Notes: generated by a model from the sequence alone, not told the origin. DNA of 64,000 bases from Agromyces protaetiae (GCF_004135405.1 NZ_CP035491.1:3286001-3350000); one strand, 5' to 3'. Positions 52,782-63,645 are shown, numbered from the stretch's first letter. Program-made: numbers and translations.

Positions 52782-53818
52782 GCTGGTGGAGCGACGACGA
52801 CGAAGACGACGACGAGCCGGAGTTCGACGAAGCCGACGTCCGCGTCCGCCCCAACCGCCGCGGCAGCAGGCCGCGCACGAAGCAGCGCCCTGAGCACGCC
52901 GACGCCGTCGTCGGTCGCGTGCTCGGCGTCGACCGCGGTCGCTACGCCGTCCTGATCGACGAAGACGGTCCCGACGAACGCGAGATCACGGCGGCGCGAG
53001 CGAGCGAGTTGCGACGCAAGTCGGTCGTCACGGGCGACGCCGTCGACGTCGTGGGCGATACGTCGGGCGAGCCCGGCACGCTCGGACGCATCGTGCGGGT
53101 CGGCGAGCGCAAGACCTTGCTTCGCCGCAGCGCCGACGACACCGACGAGGTCGAGCGCATCATCGTCGCGAACGCCGATCAGATGCTCATCGTCATTGCC
53201 GCCGCGAATCCCGAGCCGCGTATCCGCCTCGTCGACCGCTACCTCGTCGCCGCGTACGACGCGGGCATCGCGCCGCTCCTGTGCGTGACGAAGACCGACC
53301 TCGCCGACCCGGGTCCGTTCCTCGAGAACTTCGCGGGGCTCGATTTCCCGGTGTTCCTGAGCGGGCGCGACCACATGCCGCTCGACGCGATCGCCGATGC
53401 CCTCGTGGGCAAGCGCACGGTGTTCGTCGGGCACTCGGGCGTCGGCAAGTCGACGCTCGTGAACGCCCTCGTGCCGGGCGCCGACCGCGCGACGGGCGTC
53501 GTCAACGCCGTGACGGGTCGCGGGCGGCACACGTCGTCGTCGACGGTCTCGCTGCGCATCGACTACGAGGGCCGCCACGGCTGGGCCATCGACACCCCCG
53601 GCGTGCGCTCGTTCGGGCTCGGCCACATCGACCCCGCGAACATCCTCGGCGCCTTCACCGATCTCGCGCAGGTCGCCGAGGAGTGCCCGCGCGGCTGCAC
53701 GCACCTGCCCGATGCGCCCGACTGCGCGATCAACGAGGCCGTCGAGGCGGGCGAGCTCGGCGAGATCGGGCGCGCGCGCCTCGATTCGCTGCAGCGGCTG
53801 CTGCAGACCTTCGCGTGA
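52778..53818 (+). CDS. rsgA: Ribosome small subunit-dependent GTPase (RsgA)
   Basis: A 346-residue circularly permuted GTPase. Domains in order are a basic/acidic N-terminus, an OB fold (about 45-105), and a G domain with G4 VTKTDLAD before G1 GHSGVGKSTLVNAL, G3 DTPGVRSFGL. The zinc finger ECPRGCTHLPDAPDCAINEA closes the protein. It matures or checks the 30S subunit using GTP. ATG 52778 overlaps the aroA stop, so the two are cotranslated, as in other actinobacteria. Confidence 0.94.
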   Translation: MSWWSDDDEDDDEPEFDEADVRVRPNRRGSRPRTKQRPEHADAVVGRVLGVDRGRYAVLIDEDGPDEREITAARASELRRKSVVTGDAVDVVGDTSGEPGTLGRIVRVGERKTLLRRSADDTDEVERIIVANADQMLIVIAAANPEPRIRLVDRYLVAAYDAGIAPLLCVTKTDLADPGPFLENFAGLDFPVFLSGRDHMPLDAIADALVGKRTVFVGHSGVGKSTLVNALVPGADRATGVVNAVTGRGRHTSSSTVSLRIDYEGRHGWAIDTPGVRSFGLGHIDPANILGAFTDLAQVAEECPRGCTHLPDAPDCAINEAVEAGELGEIGRARLDSLQRLLQTFA

Positions 53819-53823
53819 GCACG

Positions 53824-53874
53824 GGCGGATGTCTCGGGCGCACCTCCGAGGTGCCTGCACGTGTGACATCCGCC
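53824..53874. terminator. Nested hairpin after rsgA with an inverted GGATGTC pair
   Basis: GGCGGATGTC (53824-53833) pairs with GACATCCGCC (53865-53874). An inner hairpin, GCACCT/AGGTGC, lies between. It starts 5 bp after the rsgA stop. Confidence 0.6.
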
Positions 53875-53900
53875 TCGCTCGACGTGCTTAGCATTGAAGG

Positions 53901-54374
53901 ATGACCGACGCACGACTCGCCCCCGGCGACCTCGCTCCAGACTTCACCCTCCTCGATCAACACGGCACCGCCGTCACCCTCTCCGAACTCCGCGGGCAGC
54001 GCGTCGTCCTGTACTTCTACCCCGAGGCGATGACGCCGGGCTGCACGACCGAGGCGTGCGACTTCCGCGACAACTTCAACTCGTTCGCCTCCGCGGGCAT
54101 CAAGGTGCTCGGCGTCTCGAAGGACGACGTCGAACGCCTCGAGCGCTTCGCCGAGCGCGACCGCCTGAACTTCACACTCCTCGCCGACCCCGACCTCGCG
54201 GTGCAGCAGCGCTACGGCGTGTGGGGCGAGAAGTCGCTCTACGGCAAGATCGTCGTCGGCTCGATCCGTTCGACGTTCATCATCGGCGCCGACGGCCGCA
54301 TCGAGAAGGCGCTCTACAACGTCAAGGCGACGGGGCACGTCGCGCGGCTCCGCCGCGACCTCGGGATCGACTGA
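53901..54374 (+). CDS. bcp: Thiol peroxidase, BCP/PrxQ type
   Basis: A 157-residue peroxiredoxin with the BCP active site TPGCTTEACDFRD, where peroxidatic and resolving Cys are five residues apart. It reduces hydroperoxides using thioredoxin. TAGCAT (53889-53894) ends 6 nt before ATG 53901, although GAAGG could also act as a weak ribosome site. It is followed by a strong terminator. Confidence 0.93.
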   Translation: MTDARLAPGDLAPDFTLLDQHGTAVTLSELRGQRVVLYFYPEAMTPGCTTEACDFRDNFNSFASAGIKVLGVSKDDVERLERFAERDRLNFTLLADPDLAVQQRYGVWGEKSLYGKIVVGSIRSTFIIGADGRIEKALYNVKATGHVARLRRDLGID

Positions 54375-54398
54375 GCGACCCCGAGCAGGACGGAACGC

Positions 54399-54432
54399 AG
54401 AAGAGCGGATGCCTCGGGGCATCCGCTCTTCT
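54399..54432. terminator. 15-bp-stem hairpin terminator with an inverted GGATGCC pair
   Basis: AGAAGAGCGGATGCC (54399-54413) pairs perfectly with GGCATCCGCTCTTCT (54418-54432) around a TCGG loop. It separates bcp from the convergent membrane-protein gene. The left arm is part of a full 11-mer motif. Confidence 0.88.
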
Positions 54433-54447
54433 CTTCTGACAGTCGAC

Positions 54448-54945
54448 TCAGCCGGCCCTGGGCCCTTCATCGCCCGTGCCGACCTCAGCGTCGCTGCGCG
54501 TGTACGCGAGCCGCACGGGCGTCCACACGAGGAGTCCGATCACCGCGATCGCCGGCACGAGGAGCGCCCACCCGACGTCGGGCCGTGCGAACAGCCCCTG
54601 GAACGCGCCGACCGCGACCGCGATCTGGAGCACCTGCCACACGATCGCAGCCGAACGCGTCAGCGGCGCGCGCCGCAGGGACGCGAAGGCAACGGCGACG
54701 ATCCACAACGCGCCGATCGTGGCGAGCACCGTGAGGGCGATCGCCGTCGACCACGACGACGGCTCGAGCGCGACGAGGTCGACGATGAGCCATACGACGA
54801 TCGCGACCATCGCCGCGGCTTCGGCGAAGAGCAGCACGTTCACCGCGATGAGTGCGGCGCGCGCGCCTCCCCATGCGGGTGCAGCCGAGCCCGCGTCGTG
54901 GTCGGGGCCTTCGGCGTTCGAATCCAGATCGACGTTCGGATTCAC
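54448..54945 (-). CDS. Four-helix membrane protein, unknown function
   Basis: A 165-residue protein with about four transmembrane helices (ALIAVNVLLFAEAAAMVAIV; LTVLATIGALWIVAVAFASL; IVWQVLQIAVAVGAFQGLFA; LLVPAIAVIGLLVW) between acidic ends. GTG 54945 is the likely start (MNPNVDLDSNAEGP). It lies between bcp and whiB1, where actinobacteria often carry a small membrane gene. No function is recognised. Confidence 0.75.
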   Translation of the reverse strand: MNPNVDLDSNAEGPDHDAGSAAPAWGGARAALIAVNVLLFAEAAAMVAIVVWLIVDLVALEPSSWSTAIALTVLATIGALWIVAVAFASLRRAPLTRSAAIVWQVLQIAVAVGAFQGLFARPDVGWALLVPAIAVIGLLVWTPVRLAYTRSDAEVGTGDEGPRAG

Positions 54946-55014
54946 AGGATCATCCCATGCACGGCTATTGATTCGCCTTCCCGCCTATGCGACCATTTAT
55001 AAGGCCGAGTTGAT

Positions 55015-55032
55015 GCTCACAGGGACGTGAGC
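55015..55032. promoter_or_regulatory. Inverted repeat in the whiB1 upstream region
   Basis: GCTCAC (55015-55020) and GTGAGC (55027-55032) are perfectly inverted around AGGGAC in the unusually AT-rich 210-bp gap before whiB1. It could be a regulator site (mycobacterial whiB1 is CRP-controlled, but this does not match the CRP consensus) or part of the mRNA leader. Confidence 0.4.
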
Positions 55033-55155
55033 CGATCAGTTCTTGATCCTACTTCCCGAGATTCGGCCTCTCCCCGCTGTACGACCGGCTTCCGGTCGCA
55101 TTCGCATGCGTGTGCCGTGACAGCGACCCGAAAACACCACTCAAGGAGCATCTCC

Positions 55156-55404
55156 ATGGATTGGCGCGACAAAGCCGCCTGCCTCACGGCCGACCCCGAA
55201 CTCTTCTTCCCCGTCGGGAACACCGGGCCGGCAGTCGACCAGATCGAGAAGGCGAAGGCGGTCTGCGCACGCTGCACCGTGACCGAGATCTGCCTCCAGT
55301 ACGCCCTCGAGACCGGTCAGGACTCGGGCGTGTGGGGCGGTCTCAGCGAAGACGAGCGCCGCGCCCTCAAGCGCCGCGCCGCTCGCGCGCGTCGCGCCGG
55401 CTGA
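55156..55404 (+). CDS. whiB1: WhiB1-type iron-sulfur transcription factor
   Basis: An 82-residue Wbl protein with the four cluster ligands at Cys9, Cys37, Cys40 and Cys46, matching WhiB1 positions exactly, then GVWGGLSEDERRALKRRAAR (G[VI]WGG turn and basic DNA-binding tail). It holds a nitric-oxide-sensitive [4Fe-4S] cluster and acts with the main sigma factor. AAGGAG precedes ATG 55156. An upstream in-frame extension from 55027 is rejected as non-family sequence. Confidence 0.95.
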   Translation: MDWRDKAACLTADPELFFPVGNTGPAVDQIEKAKAVCARCTVTEICLQYALETGQDSGVWGGLSEDERRALKRRAARARRAG

Positions 55405-55420
55405 TCCAGCACCGAGTTTC

Positions 55421-55453
55421 AGAGCGGATGCCTCGCCACGAGGCATCCGCTCT
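55421..55453. terminator. 15-bp-stem hairpin terminator with an inverted GGATGCCTCG pair
   Basis: AGAGCGGATGCCTCG (55421-55435) pairs perfectly with CGAGGCATCCGCTCT (55439-55453) around a 3-nt loop. It separates convergent whiB1 and pdtaS. Confidence 0.88.
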
Positions 55454-55480
55454 TCTCATGTCCTCCGGGCTCGGCCGCGC

Positions 55481-56983
55481 TTACTCGGCCGCCGCGCTCG
55501 AGATCCAGCGCAGCGGGATCTCGATCGTCACTTCGGTGCCGCTCCCGAGGATCGTGTGCCAGTCGATCGTGCCGCTGAGCTCGCCCTGGATGAGCGTGCG
55601 CACGATTTGCGTGCCGAGCCCCTCGCCGACCTTGCCCTCGGGCAAACCCGAGCCCGTGTCGCGCACGCGCACCGTGAGGAGCGTCTGCGATCGCTCGGCG
55701 ATGACCTCGACGTCGCCCTCCTGACCCGCAAGGCCGTGCTCGACGGCGTTCGTCACGAGTTCGGTGAGGGCGAGCGCGAGCGGCGTCGCGTATGCGCTCG
55801 GCAGCACGCCGAACTCGCCCGACTTCTTGGGATGCGCCGTCGTGTTGTGCGCCGCCGCGACCTCGGCGACGAGCAGCAGCGCGCGGTCGAAGACCTCGTC
55901 GAAGTCGACGTTCTGCGACAGCCCCTCCGACAGCGTGTCGTGCACGACCGCGATCGCGCCCACACGCCGCATCGCCTGGCTGAGCGCCTCGCGCGCCTCG
56001 TCGGAGTGCGTGCGTCGCGCCTGGATGCGGAGCAGGGATGCCACGGTCTGCAGGTTGTTCTTCACGCGGTGGTGGATCTCGCGGATCGTCGCGTCTTTCG
56101 TGATGAGCTCTTGCTCTTGATGGCGGAGCTCCGTGACGTCGCGGCTCAGCACGATCGCGCCGATACGCTCGCCCCGGTGACGGATCGGGATGGCTCGGAG
56201 CGACACCGTGACCCCGCGCGACTCGACGTCGGTGCGCCACGGCGCACGCCCCGTGACGACGAGCGGCAGCGACTCGTCGACGACGATGCGCCCGGTGAGA
56301 AGCTCGGTGGTGACCTCGGCGAGCGACTCGCCCTCGAGCTCGTCGTCGAACCCCATGCGGTTGAACGCCGAGAGCGCGTTGGGGCTTGCGAACGTGACGA
56401 TGCCGTCGACGTCGAGGCGGATGAGGCCGTCGGAGGCGCGCGGGGCGCCGCGCCGCGGCCCGGTCGGGGCGCCGAGGTCGGGGAAGTCGCCCGACGCGAT
56501 CATCTGGAAGAGCTCGCCCGCGCAATCGTTGAACGTGAGCTCTTGACGGCTCGGGGTGCGCGTCGCGCTGAGGTTCGTGTGCCGCGTGATGACGGCGACC
56601 GGCTCGGGCGCGATCTTCGTGCCGGTCGGCGAGAGCCGCCGCATGACGGGGACGGCGCGCATACGGGTCGGCATCTCCTCGTACCAGTCGGGAGAACTCG
56701 AGTCGACGATCTTCGCGGTGCGGAACGCCTCGGAGACCAGGTCTTTCCACTGCGGCTTGATCGCCTGGCCCACGAAGTCGCGGTAGAAGAGCGTCGCCGC
56801 ACTCGACGGGCGCGAGTTCGCGACCGCGACGAAGCCGTCGTCGCCCGACGGGACCCACAGGACGATGTCGGCCGACGCCAGGTCGGCGAGGAGCTGGAGA
56901 TCGCCCACGAGCATGTGCAGCCAGTCGACGTCGGCTTGGCTGGATCGCCCTTGGGCGAGGACGAGTTCACTGAGGGTCGACAC
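55481..56983 (-). CDS. pdtaS: PdtaS-type sensor histidine kinase (GAF-PAS-HisKA_2)
   Basis: A 500-residue soluble kinase, the same size as mycobacterial PdtaS. It has an N-terminal GAF domain (about 1-150), a PAS domain (about 170-280), the phospho-acceptor motif REIHHRVKNNLQTVASLLRI and the ATPase motifs LALTELVTNAVEHG and GLGTQIVRTLI. It signals to an ANTAR RNA-binding regulator (PdtaR), which is not in this window. GTG 56983 lies 6 nt after TACGCT (minus 56995-56990) with no ribosome site, so the message is probably leaderless. Confidence 0.92.
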   Translation of the reverse strand: MSTLSELVLAQGRSSQADVDWLHMLVGDLQLLADLASADIVLWVPSGDDGFVAVANSRPSSAATLFYRDFVGQAIKPQWKDLVSEAFRTAKIVDSSSPDWYEEMPTRMRAVPVMRRLSPTGTKIAPEPVAVITRHTNLSATRTPSRQELTFNDCAGELFQMIASGDFPDLGAPTGPRRGAPRASDGLIRLDVDGIVTFASPNALSAFNRMGFDDELEGESLAEVTTELLTGRIVVDESLPLVVTGRAPWRTDVESRGVTVSLRAIPIRHRGERIGAIVLSRDVTELRHQEQELITKDATIREIHHRVKNNLQTVASLLRIQARRTHSDEAREALSQAMRRVGAIAVVHDTLSEGLSQNVDFDEVFDRALLLVAEVAAAHNTTAHPKKSGEFGVLPSAYATPLALALTELVTNAVEHGLAGQEGDVEVIAERSQTLLTVRVRDTGSGLPEGKVGEGLGTQIVRTLIQGELSGTIDWHTILGSGTEVTIEIPLRWISSAAAE

Positions 56984-57049
56984 AGACCCAGCGTAGTGCC
57001 GGAGCATCGTCGCTCCGCGCGCGAGGATCAACGCTCCGCCGCCCCTCGC

Positions 57050-58303
57050 TCACCCCGCCGCGCGCTGCGGAGGCGCGAACGCGAGCCGCTGGCGACGTGC
57101 GACCGGCGCCCCGGGAGCGGGCGCCAGACGGTCGAGCGCGTAGGCCCGGAGCGCTCCTCGCAGCGCCGATCGCGGCGCCGCGTCGCGCAGCGTCCGGGCA
57201 GCGAGGATCGCCGCATCGGCGGCCCGTCCGTCGCTGGGCAGCAGGACGACGTCGTCGCGGCCCGCGAAGCGCCGCATCGTCTCGCGGATCTGGCCGTGCG
57301 CATCGATCCCGATGGCGCTCGCTCGCACGCGGTTCACGAGCACGTCGACCCGGTCGGGATCGACGTGCTCGAGCAGGTCGCCGTATCCGCGCAGGAGACG
57401 CGAGATGCCGACGGGATCCGCGACGCCCACCGCCACCACGCGATCGGCGGCTGCGAGCGCTGCGAAGGTCGCCGCGTTCCGTCGGGGCGCGAACTGGTCG
57501 CTCGTGAGCTCCTCGTCGCGTTCGAGGCTGAAACCCGTGTCGACGACGACGAACTCGGCGAACGTGCGAAGCACCCCGAGCGCCGCGGCCACGCGCTCCT
57601 CCGACAGCTCGGGCCAGCGGCTCGGCCCGACGAGGCCCGAGAGGACTTCGAACGACCCCTTGAGCGACGAGTAGCGCTGGGCGACCCGTTGGAACTCGGC
57701 GCGGTCGAGGGCGTCGGCGCCCGCGAGCCGGCACGCGGCGGCGAAGCCGGGCGCCTCGTCGAGGAGCCCGAGCGACGCCGCGACCGAGCCCCCGTACGGG
57801 TCGGCGTCGACGAGGACGACGGAGTGCCCGGCGGCGGCGAGCTCGGAGGCGAGCGCGATCGACACGAGCGTGCGGCCGGGCGCTCCGGTGGGCCCCCAGA
57901 CGGCGGTCACCGCCGGGCCCGGGCGCGGCCCGCCGAATGGCGCGGCGGGCGATGCGACGGGCGCAGGGACGCCGCCATGGAGCATCCGCTCGATCTCGAC
58001 CCAGGGCGCCGCCGCGTCGACGATCTCGCGGAGACCGAGTCGGGTCGCGAGCGCGCGCTCGCGATCGTCGGCGGCGAGGGCGACGAGCCGGATGCCTCGG
58101 GCATCGCACGCTTCGAGCAGCTCCGACGCGAGGGTGGCGCCGCCCGCACCCACGAGGACGACGTCGGGCCGATCGTGCTCGAGCCGGTCGAGCACGCCGC
58201 GCCAGCCAGACGAGCGCGACACGATCGTGTGCCCGGCCTCGACGAGCGGCGCGAGCAGGCGGTCTTCTGCGACGGGGTCGAGTCCGAGCGCGATCCGGAG
58301 CAT
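57050..58303 (-). CDS. CpaE-like MinD/ParA-type ATPase with degenerate P-loop
   Basis: A 417-residue protein: an N-terminal receiver-like domain (about 1-110), a linker, and a ParA/MinD fold. The deviant Walker A region reads TGAPGRT (residues 139-145), so both the signature Lys and the P-loop Lys are replaced. Other fold features remain (VVLVDADPYGGSVAASLGLL; FVVVDTGFSL). Relatives act with Flp/Tad pili or polar localisation. ATG 58303 overlaps the SAF-protein stop. With only CpaB-like and CpaE-like genes present, the role may be separate from pili. Confidence 0.78.
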   Translation of the reverse strand: MLRIALGLDPVAEDRLLAPLVEAGHTIVSRSSGWRGVLDRLEHDRPDVVLVGAGGATLASELLEACDARGIRLVALAADDRERALATRLGLREIVDAAAPWVEIERMLHGGVPAPVASPAAPFGGPRPGPAVTAVWGPTGAPGRTLVSIALASELAAAGHSVVLVDADPYGGSVAASLGLLDEAPGFAAACRLAGADALDRAEFQRVAQRYSSLKGSFEVLSGLVGPSRWPELSEERVAAALGVLRTFAEFVVVDTGFSLERDEELTSDQFAPRRNAATFAALAAADRVVAVGVADPVGISRLLRGYGDLLEHVDPDRVDVLVNRVRASAIGIDAHGQIRETMRRFAGRDDVVLLPSDGRAADAAILAARTLRDAAPRSALRGALRAYALDRLAPAPGAPVARRQRLAFAPPQRAAG

Positions 58304-58935
58304 CAGGACCCCGACCCGATCCGGGCCTCGACGAGGTCGACGACATCGCCCGCCGCGAGCGATTGCAGCACAGCGGCGACCCGCTCGCGCGGCACCAGGA
58401 GTTCGACGGCGAGGCCCCCGCCCGTGACGAAGTCGTCGTCGGTGCGGATCGCCGCGACCTCGGCCCCCGCGACGAGCACGGCCGGCGGGGCGACCTCGCC
58501 GCGCTCGAGCACTTCGGCCGCCCACAGGTCGACCGTGGCGCCCGCGACGACGGTCCCGGGCAGAGCTCCCGCGACCGGGACGACCACGCGGGCGAGCGCC
58601 GAAGCATCCTCCTCCGCCGTCGCCGACAACGGGACGAGTTCGCCTCCCGCGACCGTGCGCGTCAGGACGAGGCCCCCTTCGGGGAGGTCGCCGGGAGCGA
58701 GGTAGCGGTCGGCGGCCCCGCCGAGCCGGACCGAGCGCAGGGCGAGGTCGTCGGCGTCGATGCGGGTGCCCGGCGTCGCCGTCTCGCGGAGTGCATAGAC
58801 CTCGGTGTCGGCGTCGAGGCCCGCCACGAGCGCCCACACTCCGACCGCGGACGCCGCGATGAGGAGGATGCCGAGAACGAGTCTCGGATCGATGCGTCGT
58901 TCGCCTCGACCGCCGCGGTCGGGTGTCTGTGCCAT
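58303..58935 (-). CDS. SAF-domain (CpaB/RcpC-like) membrane protein
   Basis: A 210-residue protein with one N-terminal transmembrane helix (LVLGILLIAASAVGVWALVA), a SAF/beta-clip domain (ATPGTRIDADDLALRSVRLG; LPEGGLVLTRTVAGGELVPL) and a C-terminal domain like that of CpaB (VELLVPRERVAAVLQSLAAG). CpaB proteins support Flp pilus assembly. ATG 58935 is used. It is encoded upstream of the CpaE-like ATPase with overlapping stop/start (TGATG). Confidence 0.8.
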   Translation of the reverse strand: MAQTPDRGGRGERRIDPRLVLGILLIAASAVGVWALVAGLDADTEVYALRETATPGTRIDADDLALRSVRLGGAADRYLAPGDLPEGGLVLTRTVAGGELVPLSATAEEDASALARVVVPVAGALPGTVVAGATVDLWAAEVLERGEVAPPAVLVAGAEVAAIRTDDDFVTGGGLAVELLVPRERVAAVLQSLAAGDVVDLVEARIGSGS

Positions 58936-59067
58936 GTGCCGTCTTTCCGTCGTTACGTCTCGCACGCCGTTCTCGTGCGCCGTCCAATCGTCGTCTTTCC
59001 CCGAGAGAAGACCGGGAAGTTATCCACACTGGAGATGCGGACGCCCGGCTCGGTCGATAATCGATGC

Positions 59068-59361
59068 ATGACCATTCCCGGTTCGCGCGAGGTCGGCCGA
59101 TTCCTCACGGTCGCCGACGCCGCAGAACTCCTCTCGGTCGATGTCGCGACCGTCGACGGGCTCATCCGTTCCGGTGAACTTCCGGCCATCCGTGTCGGCG
59201 AGGCCGGCCCGTGGCGCGTCGAGCGCGCCCAGCTCGAGCTGTGGATCGAAGACCGCTACGAGGCGACGCGACGCGAATCCGCGTGGAACGAAGGCGAGTT
59301 CGCCGCGATGCTCGACCTCTCGCTCGCCGGCCCGCGTCGCCGCCTCCGCCCGGTCGAATAG
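59068..59361 (+). CDS. Excisionase/MerR-type helix-turn-helix protein
   Basis: A 97-residue DNA-binding protein with the excisionase-type HTH (FLTVADAAELLSVDVATVDG) and a wing (ELPAIRVGEAGPWRVERAQL). It is longer than BldC and ends in a basic tail. It has no adjacent integrase, so it is probably a host regulator rather than a phage excisionase. GATAAT (59056-59061) ends 6 nt before ATG 59068, which suggests a leaderless message. It is divergent from the SAF/CpaE-like pair. Confidence 0.85.
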   Translation: MTIPGSREVGRFLTVADAAELLSVDVATVDGLIRSGELPAIRVGEAGPWRVERAQLELWIEDRYEATRRESAWNEGEFAAMLDLSLAGPRRRLRPVE

Positions 59362-59390
59362 CCCTCACCGAGCCGCGCGCTCGGCCCGGA

Positions 59391-60014
59391 TCACTCGAAG
59401 ACGATCAGGCGCACGGCGTCGAGCGGCACGATGCGATAGCCCTGCAGTTCGCTCTCGCGGCGCGGAGCGCCGAGTTCGTGGAGTGCGAGATCGACGTGGT
59501 CGCGGGCGACCCGGTCGAGCGTCCCGTGCAGCTCGCCGTCGTCGGTCGTGATCGTGACGGGCGAGCGGCGACGGCTGAGGTCTCGCAGGACGAACGGCAG
59601 CGTGAGTCGATCGGCGAGAGCAGCGGATGACTCGGGCTGCGGCTCGAGGCTCGCCGCGAGCTGCTCGCGGCCGGGCATGAGCGCGATGATCGCCGCGAAC
59701 GGCACGATGCAATGCCGGGTCGACGCGCGGCCCGCGAGCCGGGCGAGGTCGGCATCGCCCGCGAGCTCCGCCGTCATCCAGTCGCGGCCGAACCCTGCGG
59801 GTCGGACGTCGACGATGCCCGCACCTCGCAGCCTCACCCGGAGCACGGGATCGACGCCCGCGGACGCGGCGGACGCGATCGCACGCAGACGATCTCCGAC
59901 CGTGAGTTTGGCGAGCCGGAGCCGCTCCTCTTCGAGCGCGAGAGCGCGCTCCTCGGCCTGCTGCTCGAGATCGAGCTGCACCGCGAGGTCGTCGAAGAGT
60001 CGATCCCAGCGCAT
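59391..60014 (-). CDS. Conserved hypothetical protein with N-terminal coiled coil
   Basis: A 207-residue cytoplasmic protein. Residues about 10-40 form an acidic/Leu-rich coiled coil (LEQQAEERALALEEERLRLA). The remainder is a mixed alpha/beta domain (VTITTDDGELHGTLDRVARD, a small beta-barrel-like stretch). ATG 60014 follows TAGCGT (minus 60026-60021) by 6 nt, so it is probably leaderless. Its position next to the HTH and Rv3235-like genes resembles other Microbacteriaceae. Function unknown. Confidence 0.78.
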   Translation of the reverse strand: MRWDRLFDDLAVQLDLEQQAEERALALEEERLRLAKLTVGDRLRAIASAASAGVDPVLRVRLRGAGIVDVRPAGFGRDWMTAELAGDADLARLAGRASTRHCIVPFAAIIALMPGREQLAASLEPQPESSAALADRLTLPFVLRDLSRRRSPVTITTDDGELHGTLDRVARDHVDLALHELGAPRRESELQGYRIVPLDAVRLIVFE

Positions 60015-60076
60015 GCAGCGACGCTAGCGGTTCTGCGGCCGGCGGCGAATCAGTTGTCCACAATTCGTAAGAGTTC

Positions 60077-60106
60077 TTGACAATTATCCGGACGGCCGGT
60101 TACGTT
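60077..60106 (+). promoter_or_regulatory. Consensus-like sigma-70 promoter for the Rv3235-like gene
   Basis: TTGACA (60077-60082), an 18-bp spacer, and TACGTT (60101-60106), the best housekeeping-type promoter in the window. The leader of about 75 nt contains a G/C hairpin (CCCC/GGGG around TGTTC, near 60138-60150). Confidence 0.75.
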
Positions 60107-60188
60107 TCCAGTAAGCCATCTGGGGGGCCCCTGTTCGGGGGTCCTCTGTGACCGCGCCCGACACCACTCCCCCTACAGGAGCCCGAAG

Positions 60189-60623
60189 ATGACCGCTCTG
60201 CCGACGCTTGCGCGCACCGCCCGCACCACCGCGTTCCTCGACGAGGACGAGTACTTCTCCCGGCAGCGATCGGCAACGCGCGAGCTCCCCGACCCCGAGG
60301 TGCTCCTCGCGAACCTCACGCGATGCGTGCTCGAGGCGATGTCGGGAGCACGCGAGCTCGACCAGATCGCCCGCTGGGTGACCGACGAGGTGTACCGCAG
60401 CCTGCAGAAGCGCGTCGTGCTGGCGGCGCGTTCGCGTCGGGTCCGCGGCACGACGCCGAAGCGCCCCGCCTTCACCGTCGGTCGCATCCACCGCTGCGAG
60501 CCGACCGACGGCGTCGTCGAGGCCGTCGTGATCGTGCACCAGCGGCACCGTTCGCGTGCGGTCGCGATCCGACTCGAGGGGCTCGACTCGCGCTGGCGCG
60601 CGAGCGTCATCACCGTCCTCTAG
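60189..60623 (+). CDS. Rv3235-family protein
   Basis: A 144-residue protein found beside secA in many actinobacteria. It has a short disordered N-terminus, a helical segment (LANLTRCVLEAMSGARELDQ), WVTDEVYRSLQKRVVLAARS, and a beta-rich C-terminal part (VGRIHRCEPTDGVVEAVVIV). The biochemical role is not established. ATG 60189 has AGGAG about 10 nt upstream and lies downstream of a consensus promoter. Confidence 0.82.
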   Translation: MTALPTLARTARTTAFLDEDEYFSRQRSATRELPDPEVLLANLTRCVLEAMSGARELDQIARWVTDEVYRSLQKRVVLAARSRRVRGTTPKRPAFTVGRIHRCEPTDGVVEAVVIVHQRHRSRAVAIRLEGLDSRWRASVITVL

Positions 60624-60627
60624 ACCG

Positions 60628-60662
60628 GTCGCCTGCGGCACGCGGCACGGGCCGCAGGCGAC
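60628..60662. terminator. 12-bp-stem hairpin terminator after the Rv3235-like gene
   Basis: GTCGCCTGCGGC (60628-60639) pairs perfectly with GCCGCAGGCGAC (60651-60662). A GGCATCC copy follows at 60666. The rest of the gap up to secA holds only the secA terminator. Confidence 0.8.
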
Positions 60663-60792
60663 TCGGGCATCCGCCGAGCGATCCTCTGCGTTGCCCGGCA
60701 TGTCGAGCGCGCACGGCAGTCCTCCGGTGCACGGCGCGTCGACAACGCCGACCTTCTCATGCCGTGCGTGCCCGGGCACTGCGCAGCAACGA

Positions 60793-60826
60793 CGAAGGCC
60801 GTGCACCTCCCGGTGCACGGCCTTCG
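60793..60826 (-). terminator. 14-bp-stem hairpin terminator of secA
   Basis: CGAAGGCCGTGCAC (60793-60806) pairs perfectly with GTGCACGGCCTTCG (60813-60826) around a 6-nt loop, 27 bp beyond the secA stop on the minus strand. It does not use the GGATG motif. Confidence 0.85.
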
Positions 60827-60852
60827 TTCGTCTGGACTCGGGTCGTCTGGAC

Positions 60853-63645
<2,793 letters not shown>

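Noticed and set aside
55015-55032. CRP site in front of whiB1
   Set aside because: The inverted repeat GCTCAC-N6-GTGAGC does not carry the TGTGA/TCACA half-sites of mycobacterial CRP. It is kept only as an unassigned repeat.
55027-55155. 43-residue N-terminal extension of WhiB1
   Set aside because: The extension has no Wbl similarity. ATG 55156 has a good ribosome site and places all four Cys at WhiB1 positions.
59068-59361. Phage excisionase
   Set aside because: No integrase or phage gene is nearby, and the gene lies in a conserved chromosomal block.
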